Source: Lasiosphaeris hirsuta (taxonomy: Eukaryota > Ascomycota > Sordariomycetes > Sordariales > Lasiosphaeriaceae). Taken from it: 64,000 nucleotides of DNA. The notes below the pieces were generated by a model. That model did no database searches, had not been told where the DNA came from, and saw only the letters and a program-made list of their open reading frames with translations. Shown in pieces: positions 22,468-33,640 of the stretch (position 1 is its first letter; each line of letters starts with the position of its first letter). The DNA lies in NCBI GenBank assembly GCA_030549175.1, contig JAUKUA010000001.1:5084001-5148000 (forward strand). The letters are read 5' to 3'. Made by a program: the position numbers and the translations under genes.

Positions 22468-23249
22468 ATGGCTCCTGCTGCTAACACAGCTAGGACCAGA
22501 AGGGCCTCTGGCTCAGCCAACCACGCCAATTCAGATTCAGACAGCGATGGATACCAGGAACGATTGAAGGAGGCCGAGGCTGCCAGACTTCGTCTCAGAA
22601 TGGTATGTTGGAGCTGTGATTGCAAGAACTCCTGAAAGAACATTTTCCAACGAGACTAACAGGGCCAATCGCCCCAACGATGCGTAGGCGACAGAGGAGC
22701 GCGACAAGAAACGCAAGGCACTAGCAACGGCGTATCGCCGCTCTCTCTCCACAATCCAGGACCGTATCCAGAGATCTATCTCCAAGTACCAAAAACTGCA
22801 GTAAGTGCCTACGTCTTTCCCTTCCGTTGGTTACTTGCGCCATGGAACCCATTCCCCTAACGATGCACTGGTCTAGCTCTGCTATACATATGCGCCGCCT
22901 CAAGAGACTCGAGGAAGCTGTCAACATACGAGATGGCAAGCTCGAGGCTATTACAACAAGGCTGGTCGACCTCCAGCAGATCATGCTGAATCATGGCGTC
23001 CAGCTCCACGCGCTATATGAAGGTCGTCGTACCGACGTCACTGCGCTAATCCCCGAGGCCCAGAAGAAAAGTGGCGTTGATTCGAACAAGGTTGTTCAGC
23101 CCCGTAGCATCCTGGAGGAGGTTGATGAGCATCGCGTTGACCCAATCAGGGTTGTCCTGGGGAGTGACTATTTGGCGGCGACAAGACTGATACGATGCGA
23201 TCGAGTCATCTGGGCGATCAGACGTCGTTCGCAAAAGAGTCGGTTTTGA
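22468..23249 (+). CDS. Basic coiled-coil protein, function unknown
   Basis: Three exons: 22468-22602, 22688-22800 and 22877-23249. Introns are 85 and 76 nt (donors GTATGT and GTAAGT, acceptors GCGTAG and GGTCTAG). The 206-residue product starts MAPAANTARTRRASG and has a short acidic Ser/Asp patch. From residue 30 to about 130 it is almost entirely charged helix with heptad leucines (YQERLKEAEAARLRLRM, MRRLKRLEEAVNIRDGKL, TRLVDLQQIMLNHGVQLHAL). This looks like an oligomerising coiled coil, for instance a small complex subunit. I do not recognise the family. The last 50 residues are less conserved-looking, and a 3' intron there cannot be excluded. The gene is divergent from PXR1 and convergent with COX17. 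Confidence 0.65.
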
Positions 23250-23488
23250 TTTGTTTTCTGGGGAGGCATCGGTATTAACTTGTGTGCTTTGTTGCGACGG
23301 CTGGAATGTCTACCCAGAACGAGAAGATTTGATCTCAGTAACCAAATCAAAGGAAGTATAGAGAGGAACTATGCAATTCAAAGCCAGGTTTATGCCTCCT
23401 TATGATTCATAAACGCCGTAGCCGTCCCTATTGTAGTCGTACAGCTCAATAGTCCCATGCTAGTCAGGTCGTACTCATTTGGCGGCCC

Positions 23489-23865
23489 TCAGATCTTAAA
23501 ACCGAATCCGGCCATGCACGTCTTGTACAGATCAACCGTCGACTGGCAGTCTTTTTGAGGATCGGCGGCATTGGAGAACAGCATGCACTCATCGCGCTTA
23601 GCCTTCTCGTCCTTGCACACGCAGCAGGGCTGTTTGAAGTATCGTCAGACCAAGTCTTGTGTGCAATCTCTTGATCGTCGCTGAAACCGTACCTTGGGTC
23701 TAGAAGCCGCGTCGGAGCTTTGGCCGGAGGCCTGGACCGCAGAGACAGTCTGTCCCAATGAAGCTGGGTTAGTAATCCACCCGGTTAGCAAGGTTCTTGA
23801 GATGGAGAGGCAACATTGAGCTGGTTTTCGGTATACTCACGGATTGATGCAACTGAAGACGGCAT
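23489..23865 (-). CDS. cox17: COX17 copper chaperone for cytochrome c oxidase
   Basis: Delivers Cu(I) in the mitochondrial intermembrane space to Sco1 and Cox11 for cytochrome c oxidase assembly. Three small exons: 23865-23841, 23763-23693 and 23629-23489. Joins give MPSSVASI-P-SLGQTVSAVQ and then RPK-PCCVCKDEKAKRDEC. Intron 1 (77 nt) ends TTACTAACCCAG; intron 2 (63 nt) has donor GTACGG. The 78-residue protein carries the CCxC copper site (PCCVC) and the twin-cysteine helices (DECMLF..., KDCQ...KTCMAGFGFKI) typical of Cox17. It ends GFGFKI, matching the GFKI-type ending of the family. Length is normal. No classical presequence is expected, because import uses the Mia40 pathway. Confidence 0.95.
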
Positions 23866-24246
23866 TGCTGAGTGGGAGTATGTGGAGGTTTGAAGAGGGG
23901 GAAGTACAAGCCAAAAGAAAACCTGCGCAGAAAGATTAGAGTTTGCAAGGTTCGGATGCCGTCGCAATTGCGTCTTGTTGATTTGTCAATGATCCTAGGT
24001 CTGTCGCGGCGAGTCCCGGCAACTTTTTTGTGCTTCTAACCCCGAAATGGATTGGCGGGCATCTCTGTATGCGCCAAGGCGATTGCGTCAGTGACCCGCA
24101 GGTCACCTGACACCCCTGAGTGTCAACCACAACACGAACCCTGCTTGAGTAAGGTATATCGGCCTTACCCCTATTTACATTATTAGTTCATCACATGGTG
24201 ATTTTTTATTCTTATTTATTCTACACTTCGCACATACACCGCTTGT
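23866..24246. other. COX17 promoter and TEL2 3' flank
   Basis: Spacer between two minus-strand genes, with no gene content. The T/A-rich part near 24190-24230 probably belongs to the TEL2 3' UTR. Confidence 0.4.
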
Positions 24247-27200
24247 TCACCCATACCCGATCAAATCCCCCACCATCAACAGCCGATACTTCTCTACGTC
24301 CTCCCTCAATTTAACGAGCACCCCGGCGGCCAACATCTTGACCTGTTCCTCCTCCCCACCCCCATCGCCACCTCTTAGTCCTGTAAACACACCCATAACC
24401 CACTCCTGCGTCTCCACCACCTCCTTCCCCATATCCTGACACACCTCCCTCATTCGATTCTCGTTCACATCCAACAATGCTAGCAGCGCAAACAAAACAG
24501 CCTGCGTGACGCCAATATCCCCCACAGCATGCGCGCGGACCCCCGTCCCCAGCAGCAATCCCCACAGCTCCGCCGTCATCTGCGGCAGCGCGAGCGTGCT
24601 GGGCCCCGCAGCGTGTAGCACAAGTGCGAGCGTCTTGAGGTACAGCGCAAGCAGGTGTGGCTGGAAGACGATGCCGCGGATTCGTGAGGTAGGTGAGTGC
24701 AGTGCCGCCTGGAAGCGGGCGGTAAGTGGGGAGAAGAAGGCCGTCGAGAGGAGCTGGGCGGTGGTGTTGGGTATGGCGCGGACGCGCGGGCGGGAGCGGG
24801 GTTTAGTCTTGATTTTGGTATTACCCCTGCTAGATTGTTGCTGCGTGCCATCCAGGCGCGAGGTGAAGGTTGAGAGCTTGAGGACATCGGGGCCGGTGGC
24901 GGCATCTGCTGCCGAGACGGTTATCGGCGTGAGAATATCGGAGGTTATAGACCGCGCCATGTTATCGAGAGCGTTAGCCGGGAGCGGTTTAAGTGATGAT
25001 CCCCGCGCGAGCTGGTCATCGGGTGGGCCTGAGCTAATATATAATCTCTCGATTTGCTCCGGAAGCGCCTTGGATGGGAACGACGCCGCTGCTGCGTACT
25101 CCGATGTCTCGAAGCCTGCCAGCTCGCGTGCGCTCAGGCCCAAGACAACAAGCACCGAAGCCCTCTGCGAAACAGAGTAGTCACCGTCGAAGAACGTTTT
25201 AGAGAACCAAGAGCCCATAGCCTCAGGCCGGGCAACAACAATAGCGATCATCCCCTGAAGTTTGAGGTCATCAAAGTTGTCAACCTCAAACTTGTCCTGA
25301 AGGCCCACCAGTATAGATGCAAGCTCCTCGGCGTGTTCTGCAACCTCTGTCCCGTAATTGGCCTTTCTGCGGATAAGCGTCGGCGCAGTCATCAAGGCCA
25401 ATTTTTGATGGTCGTAGCTTTCCGTATCGCGAAGATATCCGATTAGGTCCCTAACATAAACAGGAGCCCTGGGCTTATCACGCCTAACCAACGTCGCATC
25501 ATCGTCCGAGTCTTCCGAGTCGGAATCAGGCTTGGCGTATGGAGCGACATCTGCTTCTTCGTCGCTTAGTTCTTCAATGATGAAACCTTGCCGTGCGAGT
25601 GGCCTCTTGGCAGGCGTCTTTGAGGCCGGTTTCTTGGCCGGTGTGGCCACCTGGGGCTTAAGAAGGGACCCCATGGGTCCAGCTTGGTCGAATACTTCAA
25701 CCAGTCCCTTATACCACCCTCCCTCACCTATTTTTGTCTCGTCCATGTGGAAGTCCAACTTTTTGTCGTCCTTGTTGACAAGACCGGAGAGAGCCTCACC
25801 AACAACCATACCCAGAAATCGTGCTCTCTGGTGAGATGCAGCGAGCCTGTTTGAAATGGCATTGAGCCATATACTGGTTCGCAGAATGATGGTCAGTTTG
25901 ATGAGCGAAATCTTGGACACATATCCCGCGCTCAAGAGGAGAATTTGGGCGTGAGCTGCTTTCCTTGTCAGCCGTTGTTCATTCAATTTGGAGTCGCGTT
26001 CAGACCTTCTTGTTGCAGTATCGGCGAGTGTTTGATGTATAACTGGTCTCCAAACTGGTTGATGCTTTTCTCCAGTACATTTATGATGCTCTCCTTGTCT
26101 TGTGAGACAATAGCTACCACTGCGCGTCGGATCCCGACACTCTCGCCAAGCCCTGCTCCGGAGGAACTTGTCAACCACTCAATCAGGTAGTGTCTCCGGG
26201 TCTCGCTAGTGCCCACAAGAGATCTGATGGCGCCAGCACAAGCAGCGATCATTGCGCTGCTCTGCTCCGACTCGCAAGACCCGAGTCGATTCAGGTATTC
26301 GTCAGAGAAGACTTTCAGAACTGAAAACAGAACCTTGCGTTGGTCCATCTGGGGCATGCTGTCCAGTAGTAGACCGAATCTTTGGGAGTCAGCCCCCTCA
26401 GACAAGAGTAGCCTCGACATAACATCCTTGATCAGCGTAGCTTATAACTGTCAGATCTACTACTTTTCGGTAAGAATTGAATGGCTTACCAGGATGCCCG
26501 AGACGGAGCGCTTTGACAAAGAGGTCAGAAAAGAATTTTGTCTGCTCTTGGGCCGAGTTTGGTGACTGCCCCTTCACAATGTTTTGAGCCAACCATTTGG
26601 TATACTTGAGCCCATCCGCAGGCCAGACATCCACGGCAGGTCCTTTGATATCTTGTTTTCCAGAAATGATGCCGGCTTCAGCAGTGATGGAGACTATTCT
26701 CCCACTGCCAAATATTGCGAGAAGCTCCTGCGAGAGTGGTCTCAATCTTGGACGGCTGTCTAGCCCTGCTGATGAAATTCTCCATACTTGTAGGACGCAG
26801 CTGTCACCAGCGAGAACGTTACACAACAAATCGAGAAGAATGCCGATTTTGATAGAAAGGTCTGGCCGCTTCCCCTTTCCGGCGGGTTCGGATTTGATTT
26901 CCTGTGTTAACGCCTTCAAACGAGCCAAGATGGCATTCACCCCGGTAATGCTGCAAAAGCACGAGAGTAAGAGCGACAGACCCGAGGTGTTGTGCCCGCT
27001 GGTGTCTTCTTTCAGCAGGGTCCAGTAATTGGGTACGATCTCTGACACCATGACCTGGACGAGCTGAGCGCTCAAGGGATTGGGTCTCCTGATATTGAAG
27101 GCAGCCGGGTCTTGCGGCTGGTCGCGAGCCAGGAATACTAGAGTGGCGATCAGGGGGTCGTACCCGGGCTCGTTTCTCAGAAGATCGAGAGCATCTTCTG

Positions 27201-27342
27201 GGGAACTTGGGAAGCTTTGCTGGGAATTTGGGTGCGTCTTTTCGGGGGCACTGGTGCCTAGCTCCTGAATGGGAGTGGGCTGGGATCCTTTTTTTCTCTC
27301 CTCAGTACGAATGACGCTCACTGGGGTCAGTAGCCCGTCCAT
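24247..27342 (-). CDS. tel2: TEL2 telomere-length regulation protein (TTT complex)
   Basis: HEAT-repeat scaffold of the Tel2-Tti1-Tti2 complex, which stabilises PIKK kinases (TOR, ATM/Tel1, ATR/Mec1) with Hsp90. Three exons: 27342-26490, 26440-26006 and 25958-24247, separated by introns of 49 and 47 nt. Joins read LGHP-A-TLIKDVMSRLLL and LQQE-A-AHAQILLLSAGYV, both typical of fungal Tel2. The product has 999 residues, mostly helical repeats. It carries an acidic Ser/Asp linker (SDEEADVAPYAKPDSDSEDS) that resembles the CK2-phosphorylated loop binding R2TP. The conserved Tel2 C-terminal domain begins around RAPVYVRDLIGYLR and includes SVSQRASVLVVLGLSARELA. The second intron's donor, GTCTGA, is weak. 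The gene is divergent from UBA3. Confidence 0.93.
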
Positions 27343-28074
27343 GGATTATGAGAACTGGTCCAAAACCAGGTCTGGCGAGGGGATATGTTAGCATGTTTAG
27401 TAGCTCATTTAGCGGATGAAACTATTTACCCCTTTCCCGCTGATTCGGAGTGAAAAGTAGAAAAGTCAACAGAAAGTAGCCCGTTGCGCAGTATAGTTTA
27501 AGGTGTCGCGTCCCTGAGGTCGTCTTCTCGAAAAGTTAAGGATCCACTAAAAGTGAAGCGGGAGGACGTGTTGCTTGAAGAGGCAAACGGACCTCAGATT
27601 GATAACTGCATGTAATCCCCGTTTCGGCTCCAATTGTATTGGCTTGGCAGAGCGGGAAGAAGGAGCCGAGTGAGGGGTTGGGACTAGGTGAATCTGATAT
27701 TATCTCAGGGTTAATAGATACTTAATCTAACTTCTTGCTTTAGGTTCTTTCCTCTTGGTCTGACTTCTGCTTCGTCATCAGGCCGGGGTTACCGCATCAA
27801 CCCCCTGTGGCTGGACGCAGTGGGGAAATTCGAACACCTCAGCTTTCAAGATATGAATCAAGTGGGGCAACGCTAAGATAAGAGCGGGTAGCAAGTCGAT
27901 AAGCCCCAAACTCCCATGGATCCTACGCGCTGGTGCCTGTACCGCCTGGCGCACCAACCTTGGTACCCCTCTAACCCGCCAAGCTAGGGAAGGTATTTGA
28001 ACCTCCATAGGCTTCTCCATCGACAATCTCATCGACCTGAACCTAGACATCCCGCAACCAAGAAATAAATAAAT
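27343..28074. promoter_or_regulatory. Divergent promoter of TEL2 (minus) and UBA3 (plus)
   Basis: A 732-bp spacer between the two start codons. It contains an inverted pair of CCAAT elements at 27630-27642 (CCAAT-TGT-ATTGG), which could be read by the HAP/CBC complex from both directions. No other gene is supported here. Confidence 0.5.
27630..27642. promoter_or_regulatory. Inverted CCAAT pair
   Basis: CCAAT and ATTGG face each other across three bases, about 430 bases upstream of UBA3 and 290 upstream of TEL2. Binding by the fungal CCAAT complex is an inference from the motif alone. Confidence 0.35.
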
Positions 28075-29608
28075 ATGGCTACTGCCGAGGTATATCCGGC
28101 CTCTGAACCGGAAAGATGGTAAGCTCACGAACCTAGTGCTAAAAATTATGATTCCCAACCGATCGACTTATAATATATATAGGACGTATCTCGATAGAGT
28201 CCGGACCCGTGCTGGCCCCTTTACGAACCCAGACGCATTTGACGGAACCGTAGTCGCCGAGGCCGTGGAAAACATGAAAATTTTGGTGATGTAGGTGTAA
28301 TGCCATAATCTCAAGTAAACCGTTCAAAACTAACAACTCTGCAGCGGCGCTGGCGGCCTAGGCTGTGAACTCTTGAAGAATCTTGCGCTTTCGGGGTTCA
28401 AGAACATCCACGTCATCGATATGGGTAGGCTACAAAGCTACCCTTGGCTGGGCCACTAGCTGATGGCGAGCCTACTAGATACCATTGACATTTCAAACCT
28501 CAACCGTCAGTTCCTTTTCCGCCAAGCAGATGTAGGAAAGTCCAAGGCTGAGGTGGCCGCCAAGTTTGTGGAGCAACGGGTAAAGGGTGTCAAGATCACT
28601 GCACACAACTGCAAGATCCAGGAGAAGGATGAGGACTTTTACATGCAGTTTCAGATCGTTGTCTGCGGTCTTGACAGCATCGAAGCTCGTCGGTGGATCA
28701 ACGCAACCCTGGTCAACATGGTTGATGAGGATGTTGAAGACAGCTACAAGCCGCTGATAGACGGCGGTACAGAAGGTAGGTAAAGCCCCTGATATAACAT
28801 CACAAATCGCCAGCTCACAGACCTTCCAGGCTTCAAGGGACAAGCGAGAGTTATCTTCCCCACTGTCACCTCCTGCATCGAGTGTCAACTCGATATGCAC
28901 GCCCCGCGCGCTGCTGTACCACTCTGCACGCTAGCCAGTATCCCCCGCCAGCCTGAACACTGCATCGAGTGGGCACATGTCATCGCCTGGGACCGGGAGA
29001 AGCCCTTCCCAGAGCTCGATAAGGATGACCCGGAGCACATCACTTGGCTATACCAGAAGGCCCTACTGCGCGCGCACGAGTTCAAAATTCCCGGCGTCAC
29101 CTACGCCCTCACCCAGGGCGTCGTCAAGAACATCATCCCCGCCATCGCCGCAACCAACTCGGTCATCGCAGCAGCCTGCTGCAACGAAGCCTTCAAGATC
29201 GCAACGAACTGCGCGCCCTCGCTCGGCTACCCCGACGCCAACTACATGATGTACTCAGGCAACGACAACATCTACACGTACACGTTCCGCCACGAGAAGA
29301 AGGACGACTGCCCCGTCTGCGGCAACCTGGCGCGCGAGCTCGTCGTCGATCCAGCCTGGACCCTGCGCGAGCTCGTCGACTCGTTCGCCGTGCGGCCCGA
29401 GGCCCAGCTCAAGAAGCCGTCGATCCGCGCCGAGTCCAAGACGCTCTACATGCAGTCGCCCAAGAGCCTTGAAGAGAAGACGCGGCCCAACCTCGACAAG
29501 ACGTTGATCGAGCTGGGGTTGGCGAACGATGAAGAGATTGGAGTAACAGATCCTGCTTTTGCCACGGTATCTTTCAAATTCAAGCTCAAATTCCAAAAGT
29601 CAGAGTAA
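28075..29608 (+). CDS. uba3: UBA3, catalytic subunit of the NEDD8-activating enzyme E1
   Basis: With Ula1/APP-BP1, adenylates NEDD8 and forms a thioester before transfer to Ubc12 for cullin neddylation. Five exons: 28075-28118, 28183-28290, 28345-28424, 28479-28775 and 28830-29608, giving 435 residues, usual for the family. The joins restore [20 protein letters not shown] (the Rossmann ATP site, split at IG) and [19 protein letters not shown]. The adenylation residues, the zinc-binding cysteines (CIEC near the middle and CPVC near 29312) and the catalytic cysteine in [11 protein letters not shown] (residue 209 by my count) are all present. The C-terminal ubiquitin-fold domain that recruits Ubc12 ends the protein. 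NEDD8 itself lies 25 kb downstream in this window. Confidence 0.96.
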
Positions 29609-30067
29609 GACGTGTTGCGTGGATACATATCAGGAGAAACCTTTCGGCGGCTAGCCCGGGGGGTTGATATTGGAAGCATTTTGTGAGGCGCCATTAGTAG
29701 GTAGAGAAACGGGGCTACGGCCAGTAAGATATCTATCTGTGCGTAGAGGGTAGTGGGATAAACTACCTGTGCATGGATTGCATGACCCAAAACGGAGGTT
29801 TATGAGATAAGAGATACCAGAAAGCCAAGACTTGCTTGTTTGTATTGTTCTGGATTTGTGTTGTTTTACAATACAACCGCCAACGACGAGTGCTAGATGT
29901 AGAACTGTCGCTGACAACCCTTTTCCACTCCTCCGTCCCGTGACGCCATTCCAAATGTTCGTTCTACTAGAGACCAAGAGAAAAAAGAAAAGGGGGTATC
30001 CACAACCAGACCTTTTTGGATATCTTGTCCTCTTGCCTGTTTTCATGCGTCTATTCGTATTTAAAAA
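29609..30067. other. Convergent 3' region of UBA3 and RPC40
   Basis: Shared 3' flank of two converging genes. It contains AT-rich sequence near 29830-29870 and 29980 suited to 3'-end formation. There is no gene. Confidence 0.5.
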
Positions 30068-31254
30068 TCACCTTACCATGTCAACCACCTGCTGCTCCAG
30101 TTTACGTGCCTTCTCCTTGAGGTGCGCGATCGACGCAAGGAAGATGGCGTCACTCTCCCACTGGCCCGTGCTCTCAACGTTGAAGATGAAGTGGTCGCGC
30201 TTCCGGCCCAGCCTGACCTTGTCTTTGAACTCACCGTGCCGCAGGCACTCGCGGCTGACTGTATCGAGCATGGGGTTCACGACGACGGCCTTGAGCTCGC
30301 CCGCATGGCCCTCGTAACCGCTGCCCTGTCGCGCCGCCTCCTCCTTGGTCACCTTTGCTAGTCCGATGACACCCTCTGGGAAGCATTTGGCGAACTTCTC
30401 GGCGTCGCGCCCAAGTATGGGCTGGAGGATGGTGATTGTGGGAAGGAGCCGGTACGAGGCTGTGGCGACGGGCGAGAACTTGGCGTGGTCAGAGCCGACA
30501 CCCTTGTGCATAATCATGGAGAGTTCAATCTGTTGGCCCGGGCGCAGCTTTGCGATTAGGATGTCGGGGTTGACGGGCCTAATGGCGTCTTCGCCCGCAA
30601 AGTACTTAACCTGGCGGCCGACGGGCGCGAACACGATGTCCTTGGCGTACACGTGGCCGTGGTTGTACAACTTTCTCGGGTCCTTCTCACCAGGGGCTGC
30701 GTCAGGGTTGTCGGTGCAGGTGACTTTGAGCTCAAGCGAGATTGTGTTGTAGTCGAAGTAGGTGCTCTCTATCGGCTCGTTGTCTTTTGGCTTGGGGAGC
30801 CACCTCATGAAGTTGTCGAGCCCCTCGCGCCCGCCCGTGAACGGGATCAGACCAAGACGGTGGGCAAGGACCTCATCTTGGATGACAGATGTGTTGTTGT
30901 CAATAAACACCTTTTCGATAGCAATCGTTGGGATATCGGCAATCATGATGCGCCGGAAGGCATTGGCGATGGAGGCATCAACGCCGATCAGGGAGAACGA
31001 GGCCTCTGCGGGTTCGTTCTGGTGGAACTCGATTTTGGTGTCCCGGATAACCTTCTCGATGTCCCAGGCGTGGTTCTCGCCGGGCCAGTTGCCCGGGAAG
31101 TCGGTCGAGGTCACATCGGTGACCGTCTCGGCGTTGACACTGACGATCTGGACGAGAACGAAGTTAGCATTCGGCGATGCGCCGAGAATTTACGCGGAAA
31201 AAAACATACCTTTCGCCTCTCCAGATCCTCTTCTGTGGGCTGTTTGCGCGGCAT
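30068..31254 (-). CDS. rpc40: RNA polymerase I and III subunit RPC40 (RPAC1)
   Basis: Alpha-like subunit shared by RNA polymerases I and III; it dimerises with RPC19 and nucleates polymerase assembly. Two exons, 31254-31210 (MPRKQPTEEDLERRK) and 31147-30068, are joined across a 62-nt intron with donor GTATGT, branch TGCTAAC and acceptor GTCCAG. The product has 374 residues. The alpha-type dimerisation motif is visible (SFSLIGVDASIANAFRRIMI, ADIPTIAIEKVFIDNNTS), followed by the insert domain and the second half of the dimerisation domain (GQWESDAIFLASIAHLKEKA). Length and motif order match yeast Rpc40. Confidence 0.95.
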
Positions 31255-32195
31255 TGTCACAGCTGGTTTTTCTCTGGTGGAGGGATCGCGGTATTCCTGG
31301 GCGCTTCTGAAATTCTTGTAAGCTGAAAATGGCATTCACGCAACGGCAGAATTTTTCCCTGTCGGGAACTTTTTGACCGCCTTCGATTTGGGACTCAGGA
31401 TTGACCACACGCCCCTGGATTGGCTTATCGGAGTTTATCAGGAACCTAATACGTCCCCCACCGTGCGTCCCCAACAAAGGAACCAGCTTCACGCTATCCA
31501 TCGCGATTTACAGGAATCGTACCTGGGTTATCTGCGCTGCTACCTTACCTAACACACGCAAGGCACGACATCCGCCATGGGAGACTTGCCAGGTGGTGGG
31601 GGCATATCTCGATATATTGACTCGCCCGGCTACCGAACTCGCACAAACGGTCTACGCCGCACGTCTCCCGGCAAAATGGAGATTTATTTGTCATTTATGT
31701 GTCCCGTCAGCAACCACACATGGGGGTGGAAGAATGTGAAGTTGTCCTAAAATAGCACTACTACAAAAGCGTGCTGCTACGGACTTCCCATTCCTCCGCC
31801 GTTCCTCATTGCCGAATTGAGAGTGTCGAGCACCGCAAGACCGCGATGTCTGACGTCGTGATCCTGTTGGTGCACAATCTCCTCCCAATCGCTTGCAATT
31901 CTTATACCAAGTAAAAAAATATGCTGCATGCAAGTGATAAGGGGCTGATCGAGCCCGTGGTTATATATCTGTAAAAATGACAAAATCCGAAGCTGTAGCC
32001 CCAAAAATGTATATCCCAAAAAGATTGTGTACTGAATCGAATAAGGGGGAACTGACTCCTCGAACGCCGTGCTCATGAAACCCTGCGCCTGCTCTCCGCC
32101 GCCGTCTCTTTTATTACAATACCGAGCGAGTACCGGGAATCTGGTGATTTGTTGATTTTTCTGGATTATTGCAACTTTGGCCCAATTGGCTGGCT
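31255..32195. other. RPC40 promoter and 3' flank of the cupredoxin gene
   Basis: Spacer between two minus-strand genes. Open frames here are short and lack motifs. The part near 31840-32100 is probably 3' UTR of the cupredoxin gene. Confidence 0.45.
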
Positions 32196-33640
32196 CTAGT
32201 GATTGCCGGTCGGGCTCTTGTATTGTCCCTCGCTTCCTACTGTCCACGAATCGCGGTTGGGATACTGGGGCGGGGGCGAGTGTCCCGGCACGGGGACGTG
32301 ATCGGAACTTGGCAATTCAACAGGCGCTACATATTGTTGCTGGTGTTGCGGCGGGGGTGTGCCGTGCTGAGGGGCGCTGCTGGGAGTTAGCATTGCATCA
32401 AGTCGACTCCATTATGAGGCAACTTACTAGTATCCGGCATGTTGCTGCTGTTGGCCGTGCACCTCTCCCATGTGGGGAAATTGGTTAGGGGCGAGCGAGT
32501 TCTGGTATCCGTTGTATCCAGGCATTCCAGGGCTTAAGGGCGGGGGAGTACCGGCGAAAGTAGCGGCATAGGGGCTTGGGGCCGAGACTCGGTACGGGTC
32601 GTGCTCGGCGGTTTGCGCAAAGGTCGACACGGTGGCTTGACCCGGGCTCTTTGGGTCGAACTTTGGCTCCGCCATTGTGGGCGGGACAGCACCCGGCGGG
32701 CCGTAGGTGGCTCCGTTGCCTCTCCGATAAGCCTTGTCGAACCCTCCACGCCGGCCGCATAAGTAGATCAAAGCCGCTCCCAGCAGAATCACGGCGGCTG
32801 CGCCAATGGCGATACCCGCAATCGCTCCGGCACCCAGACCTGCGCTTGCTGTCTGTGGCTCGGCATTGTTCGACTCAGTTGAACCGCCGTTCCCAGTCGG
32901 CGAGCCTGTCGCGGACGCCGTCGGTGTCGCGGCCGCGGTCTCGGATGGGAATGGCTCGCCGGGCACTAGCTGAAGGGTCGCGTTTTTGGCGAACTCTTTC
33001 TGCACCGCTAGCGTCTGATCCTTGTTGGCGTTGATCACACCCACCATCCCATAGTCAGTGCATGATGCGGGTGCACCGCAGTAGAAAAAGATCGGCTCCG
33101 TGTCATTGACCACAACGTCGTAATGGGGAGGCTATTGTCTTGTTAGTGCCATGCCCTGGCCTTCTAACCTTCCATATGCACTCACTGGGTTCTGGATGGT
33201 TTGGGGGGAGAAAACACCGGACCAGAAGCCCTTCTTATTGGCTCCGGTGTACTCGTACGGGATACATGGGATCTTGTACTCGGCGCGAGCAACTCGGTGG
33301 CCGCCGGGGTAGAAGTTGAATCCTATAACACGTGTGAGTGGATATTTCTACTTGCGTGTGTGGATGAATCTGAGCAACATACGGATTGTATCACCGACAT
33401 TCGCTGTCACATTATCAGGAGAGAACTGATGTAGGAGCTGTACAGTATGTTAGTGATTGTCCCCCAATCCAAGAACCCTGATAAGTCACATACCGCTCCG
33501 ACTGAGATCTCGATTGTCTGGGGCCCCTTCGTCGACGTCCCGCGAGCCGAGCTTGAGGTGGCGGTTGATGTCGCCGAGTCTTGGGCAGACGCAGTAGCGG
33601 CCAGGGCAACCGCCGCCGCCATGATATACGACGTCAACAT
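32196..33640 (-). CDS. Membrane-anchored extracellular serine-rich cupredoxin
   Basis: A cell-surface protein with one cupredoxin-like domain. Five exons: 33640-33494, 33437-33383, 33322-33186, 33131-32428 and 32379-32196, with introns of 48-60 nt. The 408-residue product has a signal peptide (MLTSYIMAAAVALAATASAQ), a short Ser/Thr stretch, and the cupredoxin core (FSPDNVTANVGDTIRFNFYP, GGHRVARAEYKIPC, FFYCGAPASCTDYGMVGVIN). A Ser/Thr/Pro stalk, one transmembrane helix (AGIAIGAAAVILLGAALIYL) and a Pro/Gln/Tyr-rich cytoplasmic tail follow. In related fungal proteins the last metal-site segment usually reads YCxxxxHCxxGM; here the His position is Ser, so copper binding may be lost or altered. 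The last intron starts inside TAG/GTAAGT, so an unspliced message would stop after HAGY and lack the final 61 residues. Confidence 0.85.
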
